A stretch of DNA of 31,382 nucleotides from an uncultured Phocaeicola sp. (GTDB lineage: Bacteria > Bacteroidota > Bacteroidia > Bacteroidales > Bacteroidaceae). Location of the stretch: positions 1-31,382 of the forward strand of contig CAOYQO010000030.1 in NCBI GenBank assembly GCA_948566455.1. Direction: 5' to 3'. Below are positions 17,512 through 24,071 of the stretch, in pieces. Made by a program: the position numbers and the translations under genes. A model generated the notes under the pieces. It had not been told where the DNA came from, made no database searches, and saw only the letters and a program-made list of their open reading frames with translations. Position 1 is the first letter of the stretch; each line of letters opens with the position of its first letter.

Positions 17512-18894
17512 TTATAAAGTCTCTTGTTTCAACTGTTCCACATATGCGTCTATGCGATGCAGTTCTTTGGGAATATCAATGCTTTGAGGGCAATGCGGAT
17601 TACACTGGTTACATCCGGTACAATGGCTTGCCTGCCGCAGTTTGGGCACACTACGATCATAACCTATCAGGAAAGCACGCCGTGCACGGCGGTAATTCTC
17701 ATCCTGACTGCTTTTAGGCACATTTCCTTCGTTGACACATTTATTATAATGCACCAGAATCGCCGGAATATCCAACCCGTAAGGACAGGGCATACAATAT
17801 TTGCAGTCATTGCAAGGAATCGTAGGGAACTTCAGCATCAATTGGGCTGTTTCTTCCAAGAACTCTTTTTCTTCCTCATTCAAAGGTTCCAAGGGCGAAT
17901 AAGTCCGAAGGTTATCCTGCAAATGTTCCATATAAGTCATTCCACTCAGCACACACAACACGTTGGGATACGTACCGGCAAAACGGAACGCCCACGATGC
18001 CACACTGTTCTCCGGGCGACGCTGCTTCAAGCGCGCCACCAGGTGGTCGTTCAGTTTAGACAAACGTCCTCCCAACAGCGGCTCCATAATCACAGCCGGA
18101 ATTCCACGCTTGGCCAACTCTCCATACAAATATTCCGCGTTAACATTTCTACCCGAAGCATGGCGCCAATCTACATAGTTCATCTGAATTTGCACAAAAT
18201 CCCATTTCACATCCAGCGACAGCAAATAATCAAACACTTCCACCGATCCGTGAAATGACCATCCCAAATTACGAATACGGCCTTCTTCACGCTCTTTTAG
18301 TAAAAAGTCAAGAACTCCATTGTCAATATAACGGTCATGGAAAGTCTTGATTCCTTCCCCTCCACCTACGGAATGAAGCAAATAATAATCCAGATAATCC
18401 GTCTGCAATTCTTTCATCGACTGATGGTACATCTTGATGGAATTCTCACGAGTATAGTTTTGGAAATTGGACATCTTTGTCGCAATCAAGAGCTTTTCGC
18501 GGGGATAACGTTTCAAGGCCGCACCGGTGGCTCTTTCAGAAAACCCTTGGCAATAAACAGGAGATGTATCGAAATAATTCACTCCGTGAGCGATAGCATA
18601 ATCCACCAGTTCATTCACCGCATCCTGATCTATCACATTTCCATCGCTGTCCGGTGCAAGTTTCAACGGCCAGCGCATACATCCATATCCTAAAAGTGAG
18701 ACACGCTCCCCTTTGGGGGAAACGCGATACGTCATTTTATCCACAGGCACTTCGCCCAATACAGAAGCCTCGGATGAAGCCGGTTTCCCTTCGGATGCAC
18801 AACCATACAGGGCTGCCGCCGATGCAGCCGCACTGACGCCTACTATCTTCAGAAACTTCCTGCGGCTCATTTCCTCTTTATCTCTCTTTTCCAT
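17512..18894 (-). CDS. Tat-signal aldo/keto reductase with C-terminal 4Fe-4S motifs
   Basis: A 460-residue reductase. The N-terminus has a twin-arginine motif SRRKFLK (10-16), a hydrophobic stretch and a lipobox-like LYGC (Cys32), predicting export of a folded cofactor protein, perhaps lipid-anchored. The aldo/keto reductase barrel retains the tetrad Asp109, Tyr114, Lys140 and His174. The C-terminus has two cysteine clusters, C361-x2-C-x2-C-x2-C370 and C425-x2-C-x2-C-x3-C435, fitting two 4Fe-4S centres. It is the first gene of an operon with a NapH/NapG-like membrane protein. An exported aldo/keto reductase would lack cytoplasmic NADPH, so electrons may come through the Fe-S chain; that is inference. 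The substrate is unknown. Confidence 0.9.
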   Translation of the reverse strand: MEKRDKEEMSRRKFLKIVGVSAAASAAALYGCASEGKPASSEASVLGEVPVDKMTYRVSPKGERVSLLGYGCMRWPLKLAPDSDGNVIDQDAVNELVDYAIAHGVNYFDTSPVYCQGFSERATGAALKRYPREKLLIATKMSNFQNYTRENSIKMYHQSMKELQTDYLDYYLLHSVGGGEGIKTFHDRYIDNGVLDFLLKEREEGRIRNLGWSFHGSVEVFDYLLSLDVKWDFVQIQMNYVDWRHASGRNVNAEYLYGELAKRGIPAVIMEPLLGGRLSKLNDHLVARLKQRRPENSVASWAFRFAGTYPNVLCVLSGMTYMEHLQDNLRTYSPLEPLNEEEKEFLEETAQLMLKFPTIPCNDCKYCMPCPYGLDIPAILVHYNKCVNEGNVPKSSQDENYRRARRAFLIGYDRSVPKLRQASHCTGCNQCNPHCPQSIDIPKELHRIDAYVEQLKQETL

Positions 18895-18933
18895 AACCTT
18901 TTTTTATACTTAAGCACTGATTACCAATATTCG

Positions 18934-18941
18934 CAAAGATA
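18934..18941 (-). promoter_or_regulatory. Candidate -7 element for the aldo/keto reductase operon
   Basis: TATCTTTG on the - strand, 40 bases before the start codon, is a full match to TAnnTTTG. No clear TTTG is found 19-22 bases upstream, so the -33 element is weak or absent. In the same divergent gap, the direct repeat CATAAAATGC occurs at 18986-18995 and 19026-19035, exactly 40 bases apart, and might be a regulator site. Confidence 0.5.
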
Positions 18942-19104
18942 AAAAGATTCCTTGATATTTATTGCGGAAAAGCACCTCATAATTACATAAAATGCGCACA
19001 TAGTGCCACATGAATAATATTCTATCATAAAATGCCAAAAACTTCTTTCATTTTTGCATAATTCCAAACATACAGATCATTATTCTTCAAAAAAATACCA
19101 TCCC

Positions 19105-19595
19105 ATGAAAAAACTACTTCCGGCAAACTTATGCCTCTTCTCTTCCTTTCCGCTCCGGGTATAGGAACAAGATATTCTGATAGCTACTCCGAACACCTCC
19201 CTGCCGTTGTCCGTTCCCGAAAACGTGAAGCCATTATTACCTACAAGAAAATCCCTCCGATGATACAGCTGGGCAATTTATCATACCGTCTCATCTCGCC
19301 TTACAATGATAGAGGTGCTTTCTCACTGATGCTCTACACCCCACAGAAAAAACATGCCGTGTTCTTGCCTACAAGATTCAGCATTATTGCAATCAGATTA
19401 TTCCCCGTTTCCGCATGGACAGGCTGAAAGCCGACAAGCAATACCGCATCACGGAACTAAACCGGAAAAGATGCCCGTCCGCTGCCACTGGACAACAAAA
19501 TGTTCTCCGGAAGAATACTGATGAAACAAGGTGTCGAGCTACCGCTACAACATGAGTACGCCAGCCGCATACTGGAGCCGCCCGAAGTGAGCTAA
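19105..19595 (+). pseudogene. GH36 alpha-galactosidase remnant, internally deleted and frameshifted
   Basis: The start resembles a signal-peptide beginning (MKKLLPANL), but its frame stops after about 19 codons. From about 19200 another frame encodes text typical of the GH36 C-terminal region, such as ITYKKIPPMIQLGNL and YRLISPYND. Near 19365 the reading continues in a different frame with VLAYKIQHYCNQIIPRF and KADKQYRITELNR. Near 19470 it shifts again to FSGRILMKQGVELPLQHEYA and ends at 19595. A full GH36 is about 700 residues; here the N-terminal and catalytic domains are absent, so a large internal deletion plus at least two frameshifts has occurred. The gene would have removed alpha-galactose side chains, fitting the neighbouring mannan-type genes. 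The assignment is by eye. Confidence 0.7.
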
Positions 19596-19616
19596 ACCTT
19601 CCGGTTGATATTGACA

Positions 19617-19816
19617 GACAAAAAGAGGATGTCAAAACTCTGTTTTTGAAAATATGAACTTATAATCTGGCATTTGAACATCCTAAAAGGCTAAAGAAAG
19701 GGCCGTATCATTACTCAATACAGAGCTTGATACGACCCTTTTTTAAGTGTTATAAATACGATCTGTAACTTTGCGGGGTAGCCATTTTAGTTTTGACACA
19801 TTTACCCTTTTTTGTC
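19617..19816. mobile_element. Possible short non-autonomous element with inverted-repeat ends
   Basis: The left end (19617-19639) contains TGTCAAAACT and the right end (19789-19816) contains AGTTTTGACA, an exact 10-base inverted repeat. It extends imperfectly outward to GACAAAAAG on the left and CTTTTTTGTC on the right. The roughly 200-base interior carries a hairpin terminator and a promoter-like TAACTTTG (19772-19779) that faces no gene. It has no coding sequence and fills the gap between the GH36 remnant and the symporter stop codon. It could be a MITE-like element, an insertion-sequence scar, or simply the convergent terminator region. Confidence 0.35.
19697..19743. terminator. Bidirectional terminator between the GH36 remnant and the symporter operon
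   Basis: The arms AAAGGGCCGTATCA (19697-19710) and TGATACGACCCTTT (19729-19743 region) form a stem with one mismatch and an 18-base loop. A T run follows on the + strand, and A/T-rich sequence borders it on the - strand. It lies between converging transcription units and can serve both. Confidence 0.75.
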
Positions 19817-19818
19817 TA

Positions 19819-21702
19819 TCAGTCCATTCCGATACGTTTCATCAACTCATCATATTCCTTCTCTTCCCTGCACAACGGCCTGTACCAGGTATATTTCAAC
19901 ACCACGGTGGTCACCACCAGCAGCAACACCGACGCAATGAGTCCCCCCGTACCGCGCACCACCAGATACATGGGCACAATAGTGAGACAGCACTGCCACA
20001 CGATACCAATCGCCACATTGAACATATCCCGCTTGAAATGGCGGTTGCGCGTCACCTGCGGATAGCGTGCTACCGCCTTGGCCGCCACCGGTTTCCACCA
20101 CCCCCACGGACGTACCCGGATATAGAAGTTCACCAGCGTCTCCTCGTCAGTAGGAGGTGCCGAATACGTACCCACGATACAACCCACCAGCGAAATGCCG
20201 AACAACACGGGGAAAAAATAAAGTACCAGCGAATTGGGCACCGTGAACTTCATCACAATGGCAGCCACCACACCCGAGGTCATTCCCCAGAAATACCCTT
20301 CACCATTAAACCGCCACCAGTGCCACTTCAACACATTGGCGGCAATATATCCGCCGAACAACGCGCCCACAATCCACTGGAAAATCTCGTTGATATCCTT
20401 CAGAAAAAAGCCCATCACCGTACTGATAACCACCACCAGTACCGAAACGAGGTAACTCGCCCGTATCTGTGTTCTGACGGAAGCCCCTGGGGTGATATAC
20501 TTCAGATAAATATCATTCACCACATAGGCCGGTGCCGCATTCACCGTAGAAGCGAATGTAGACATGAATGCCGACAGCAATCCTGCCAGTAACAAACCCG
20601 CCAGCCCCACCGGCACATACTTCGTAATCAGGTGAGGAAGAATTGTTTCGAAATCCGTGTGGACAGCCGTCATCTGTTCCAGTCCTCCATCCACTTTAAA
20701 GAAATAGATAGCCAGCAACGCAAACCCCATAATCATCAGATAACGCGGAATCAGCAGAATGACCGATACCGAACCGCTCATCAGCGCCGCCTCCTTGGGT
20801 GACTTGCACGACAGGATCTTCTGCATGTCATAGTTCGGAGCAGGTCCCGCCATGCTCATAAAAATCCCTTTCAGCAACGCCATCATCACAAAGACACCCA
20901 TCAGGCTGTAAGGTTCGTCCGCCATGCGTTCCGTCAGCAAACTCATCCGTTCACTCCAGTCAATGTCCAGCGTCCAGCCGAAGAAAGGCGACTCCCACCC
21001 TGCAGGCACAAATTCCCGGATCATTTCAGGAGCCACCATGTTCATCCCGATAATGGCAATGACCACACCCGCCACCGTCATGATGAGGAACTGCACCACA
21101 TCCGTCCACACAATGCTGAGCATACCGCCCAGCATCACATAGAAGGTAGCAATGGCCGTAAAGAAAATGCCGTAAAAATGAGGCACATATTGTACCGGAA
21201 TATCCCAGGGCACATACTGCAACACTACCTCCCACGGAAAAAAGATCTCCATGAACTTGCCGATTCCGATAAACCCGTAGCTCAAGAAGCCCAGCACGCT
21301 GAGCAGAGCAAAGACAATGACAATAGTATGCGAGAGCGTAGCCCCCCGCCCCTGCCCGAAACGGGTCTTTATCCATTCGGCGCCCGTCAGCACATTGCTC
21401 CGGCGGAGCCACACCGACAGATAGACCATCAGGAAAATTTGATTGAACACGGGCCACAACCATGGAATCCACAGACTTTTGAACCCATAAGCAAAAGCCC
21501 AATACACCATCAGCATGGTGCCGGTAATATCAAACATGCCCGATGCATTCGACAGCCCCAACATATAAAACGGCAACGACTTTCCGCCCAAAAAATAAGA
21601 ATCCATATTCTTTGCCGCCTTCTTTTTCAAAAACAACCCGATGGCGACAATAACCATCAGATAAGCACAAATAATCAGAATATCAACGATATGCAATTTC
21701 AT
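19819..21702 (-). CDS. Sodium:solute symporter (SSS family), probable sugar transporter
   Basis: A 627-residue inner-membrane protein with about 13-14 hydrophobic helices. The N-terminus (MKLHIVDILIICAYLMVIVAIGLFLKK, then DSYFLGGKSLPFYMLGLSNASG) is typical of the sodium-coupled SSS fold. In B. fragilis, a symporter of this family is encoded next to mannosylglucose phosphorylase and cellobiose 2-epimerase and is assigned to mannobiose uptake. The GH130 gene two positions upstream suggests the same role here. The start lies 17 bases after the stop of the phosphodiesterase-like gene, so the two form an operon. The C-terminal hydrophilic tail after helix 12 is within the family's usual range. GC content is clearly higher than in the SusCD genes. 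Confidence 0.9.
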   Translation of the reverse strand: MKLHIVDILIICAYLMVIVAIGLFLKKKAAKNMDSYFLGGKSLPFYMLGLSNASGMFDITGTMLMVYWAFAYGFKSLWIPWLWPVFNQIFLMVYLSVWLRRSNVLTGAEWIKTRFGQGRGATLSHTIVIVFALLSVLGFLSYGFIGIGKFMEIFFPWEVVLQYVPWDIPVQYVPHFYGIFFTAIATFYVMLGGMLSIVWTDVVQFLIMTVAGVVIAIIGMNMVAPEMIREFVPAGWESPFFGWTLDIDWSERMSLLTERMADEPYSLMGVFVMMALLKGIFMSMAGPAPNYDMQKILSCKSPKEAALMSGSVSVILLIPRYLMIMGFALLAIYFFKVDGGLEQMTAVHTDFETILPHLITKYVPVGLAGLLLAGLLSAFMSTFASTVNAAPAYVVNDIYLKYITPGASVRTQIRASYLVSVLVVVISTVMGFFLKDINEIFQWIVGALFGGYIAANVLKWHWWRFNGEGYFWGMTSGVVAAIVMKFTVPNSLVLYFFPVLFGISLVGCIVGTYSAPPTDEETLVNFYIRVRPWGWWKPVAAKAVARYPQVTRNRHFKRDMFNVAIGIVWQCCLTIVPMYLVVRGTGGLIASVLLLVVTTVVLKYTWYRPLCREEKEYDELMKRIGMD

Positions 21703-21719
21703 AGTATCCGCTTCATCTT

Positions 21720-22622
21720 TTATTCAAACACCTGTGTCATGGGGCGTCCTATCCACACCTGCGGTTGCTCCAGATTGAAAACAGATGCTATAGTAGACGC
21801 ACAGTCAAACTGCATCATGCTCTCTTCGAAAGCTCCCCCCTTCTTGATGTTCTTTCCGGCGATAATGAACGGCGTTTCCATCTCCTCCATGGTCTTTCCG
21901 CCATGTCCCTTATTGATTCCCCCATGATCAGCGGTGACAATAATGATGCTGTTTTCATAAATACCCGCTTCCTTGATGGCATCCACAATACGGCCCACAT
22001 AGCCGTCCAGTTCTTTCAGTTTGGCATAATAAGCCGGAGTATCGTGTCCGTCACCGTGCCCTACGTGGTCAGGGTTGTCGAAACAGAAAGCACTCAACAC
22101 CGGTTTCTTCTGCATAATATACTCACAGGCCATGTCACACAAAGCCGTAGGATGCGTGTTATAGTCGGGTGCCTGCGCATGATGGTTCAAAGCCAGCGTA
22201 TCTACCAGATACTTGATACCATCCCATTCATACAGTACGCCCATCTCGGCATCGGGAGCCGCCTTGCGCAACTCGCTGAACACGGTGGGGAAAATGCCAT
22301 GCTCGTTCAGCACACGCGAAGGTAGTTCGGGCGTTCTTGATCCCCACTCCGTGTACCCGTGCAGTTCAGGACCTGCCCCCATAAACATGGAAGCCCAATT
22401 TACAGCACTGGATGAAGGAAGTACACTGCGTTTTTTCAACGTGTAGCATCCGGCATCCATCAACGCCTTCACGTTCGGCATATCCGCCTTTGCCACACTG
22501 TAGGCGCCCCATCCGTCCAAACCGATGACAAACACATGTTCCGCTTTCCATTCCGGAGCCTTCCGGCAACCCGACAACACCATTACGGCTATGCACATAG
22601 CCCATAAAGCAATCTTTTTCAT
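21720..22622 (-). CDS. Alkaline-phosphatase-superfamily phosphodiesterase-like lipoprotein
   Basis: A 300-residue lipoprotein (signal peptide to LSGC, Cys19) of the nucleotide pyrophosphatase/phosphodiesterase type. Candidate two-metal site residues are Asp36 (GLDGWG), a nucleophile Ser72 in SAVNW where many relatives have Thr, Asp185 and His189 (PDHVGHGDG), Asp232-His233 (TADHGG), and His240. All expected ligands appear present, so it is probably active on a phosphate ester in the periplasm; the substrate is unknown. It is short for the superfamily but complete at both ends. The gene has its own promoter-like element (22650-22680) and is followed after 17 bases by the symporter. The superfamily also contains sulfatases, but no formylglycine C-x-P-x-R motif is seen. 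Confidence 0.85.
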   Translation of the reverse strand: MKKIALWAMCIAVMVLSGCRKAPEWKAEHVFVIGLDGWGAYSVAKADMPNVKALMDAGCYTLKKRSVLPSSSAVNWASMFMGAGPELHGYTEWGSRTPELPSRVLNEHGIFPTVFSELRKAAPDAEMGVLYEWDGIKYLVDTLALNHHAQAPDYNTHPTALCDMACEYIMQKKPVLSAFCFDNPDHVGHGDGHDTPAYYAKLKELDGYVGRIVDAIKEAGIYENSIIIVTADHGGINKGHGGKTMEEMETPFIIAGKNIKKGGAFEESMMQFDCASTIASVFNLEQPQVWIGRPMTQVFE

Positions 22623-22649
22623 ACAATATCTATTTTGGGTTTATAATTA

Positions 22650-22692
22650 CAAAATTAGCCATTTATTCCCTTTCGACAAGAAAATAAATGGC
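22650..22692 (-). promoter_or_regulatory. Candidate promoter with overlapping inverted repeat, phosphodiesterase-symporter operon
   Basis: On the - strand the -7 element is TAATTTTG (22650-22657) and the -33-like element is CTTG (22677-22680), 19 bases apart. A perfect 10-base inverted repeat GCCATTTATT/AATAAATGGC (22658-22667 and 22683-22692) begins directly upstream of the -7 box and brackets the -33 box. This suggests a regulated internal promoter. A weak terminator for the GH130 transcript is the alternative, but no T run follows on the - strand. Confidence 0.5.
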
Positions 22693-22779
22693 ATTATCCA
22701 CTTCTCTTTCCACCTAAAAAACAGCCATTCCGCATTAAAAACGACTTTATCTTATCAATGCCTTTATATTCCTTCTATT

Positions 22780-23958
22780 TTACCCGTTCAGAAATGCCTC
22801 GTTGCGATCTATCAGCGCGTTCACCGCTGCCACTGAAGCTGCGGAACGCAATCCGTCGGCAGGCGTGTGCAGACAGTAGTCCACCAAGCGATCCACCGTA
22901 GAAACCGCCACGTGCATCCGCGTGTCGCTGGAGGCATAATAGATGTATACCGTACCGTCGTCATCGGCTATCCATCCGTTCGAGAAAAGCACATTGGACA
23001 CATCGCCCACCCTTTCCCCCGCCAGCGGAGCCAGCAGATAGCCGGCTGGTTCAGCTATGACGCGCCACGGTTCATCGGCTGCGGTCATATACAGATAGAG
23101 CACATAGCGCAGTCCGGCGGCACATCCGCGTACTCCGTGCGCCAGGTGCAGCCACCCTTGGGAGGTGCGGATGGGGTGCGGTCCCTCTCCGTTCTTCACC
23201 TCTTTGATCGTGTGATAATAACGGTGGTTTATTATCATTTCGTCCTTCACCTCCGCCCGGGTGATGTCGTCTATCAACGCCCATCCTATTCCTCCCCCAT
23301 TTCCGGCATTAATAAAATCATCCTGCGGACGGGTGTAGAGGGCATATTTCCCATTCACAAATTCGGGATGCAACACCACATTGCGCTGTTGGCTCGCCGC
23401 TTTCAAGTCGGGCAACCGTTCCCAGTCCACCAGATTGCGCGTGCGTACGATTCCCGCCTTTGCCACCGCCGCCGACAGATCTCCCGCCGGTGCCTTGTCA
23501 TCATGGCGTTCGCTGCAAAAGATACCATAAATCCATCCATCCTGGTGAGCGGTAAGACGCATATCGTACACATTGGTTTCCGCCGGATCCACATCGGGCA
23601 ATACCAGCGGACGTTTCCAAAAGTGGAAATTGTCCACCCCGTTAGGGCTTTCGGCTATGGCAAAGAACGACTTCCGGTCTGCTCCCTCCACACGCACCAC
23701 CATCAGATACTTTCCGTTCCATTTCAGGGCACCACTGTTCATGGTAGCATTAAAGCCGATACGCTCCATACAACAAGGGTTGGTGGCAGGGTTGAAGTCA
23801 TAACGCCATTCCAGGGGAATATGCTGGCGTGTCAGTACCGGATAAACATAACGGTGGATGACACCGTTCGTTTCTTCCTGCATTTCATTAGGACGTTGCA
23901 ACAACGCTTCATGGCGTTGGCGCAATGCTTCTATTTGTTTTTTGAAATATCCGTTCAT
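22780..23958 (-). CDS. GH130 phosphorylase, probable 4-O-beta-D-mannosyl-D-glucose phosphorylase
   Basis: A 392-residue cytoplasmic enzyme without signal peptide. It closely resembles the Bacteroides mannosylglucose phosphorylase subfamily of GH130. That enzyme splits mannosyl-1,4-glucose with phosphate into mannose 1-phosphate and glucose. Recognisable segments are RVEGADRKSFFAIAESPNGV (89-108), NVYDMRLTAHQDGWIYG (129-145) with the likely catalytic acid Asp132, VVLHPEFVNGKYALYTRPQD (194-213), and SSDTRMHVAVST (343-354). The pathway also needs a 2-epimerase to make mannosylglucose from mannobiose and usually a GH26 mannanase; neither is in the window. The gene follows the sulfotransferase after 113 bases, with a 17-base palindrome (23990-24006) but no clear promoter between them. 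GC is higher than in the sulfotransferase. Confidence 0.92.
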   Translation of the reverse strand: MNGYFKKQIEALRQRHEALLQRPNEMQEETNGVIHRYVYPVLTRQHIPLEWRYDFNPATNPCCMERIGFNATMNSGALKWNGKYLMVVRVEGADRKSFFAIAESPNGVDNFHFWKRPLVLPDVDPAETNVYDMRLTAHQDGWIYGIFCSERHDDKAPAGDLSAAVAKAGIVRTRNLVDWERLPDLKAASQQRNVVLHPEFVNGKYALYTRPQDDFINAGNGGGIGWALIDDITRAEVKDEMIINHRYYHTIKEVKNGEGPHPIRTSQGWLHLAHGVRGCAAGLRYVLYLYMTAADEPWRVIAEPAGYLLAPLAGERVGDVSNVLFSNGWIADDDGTVYIYYASSDTRMHVAVSTVDRLVDYCLHTPADGLRSAASVAAVNALIDRNEAFLNG

Positions 23959-23989
23959 ATCTTATTTTCTTTTCATTGTTATCAATCCA

Positions 23990-24006
23990 TCTTTTACAGT
24001 AAAAGA
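23990..24006. promoter_or_regulatory. 17-base palindrome between the sulfotransferase and GH130
   Basis: TCTTTTAC and GTAAAAGA flank a single central base, giving perfect 8-base arms 32 bases upstream of the GH130 start codon. A second small inverted repeat ATGCT/AGCAT lies beside it at 24007-24021. No T run follows in the direction of transcription, so an operator or RNA-processing hairpin is more likely than a terminator. No TAnnTTTG element was found in this gap. Confidence 0.4.
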
Positions 24007-24071
24007 ATGCTATCCAAGCATCTAGAATTATACTATTTTATCAAAAATCAATCATATTCTATACAGTGTTG

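Noticed and set aside
17524..18258. 244-codon open frame antisense to the aldo/keto reductase
   Set aside because: It is a shadow of a gene with complete catalytic and Fe-S motifs; its translation is low-complexity and unrecognisable.
19771..20592. 273-codon open frame antisense to the symporter
   Set aside because: The translation is dominated by His, Arg, Pro and Gln, the usual mirror of membrane-protein codons, with no plausible start context.
21720..22622. Sulfatase acting with the arylsulfotransferase
   Set aside because: The formylglycine motif C/S-x-P-x-R is absent and the metal-site pattern fits the phosphodiesterase branch instead.
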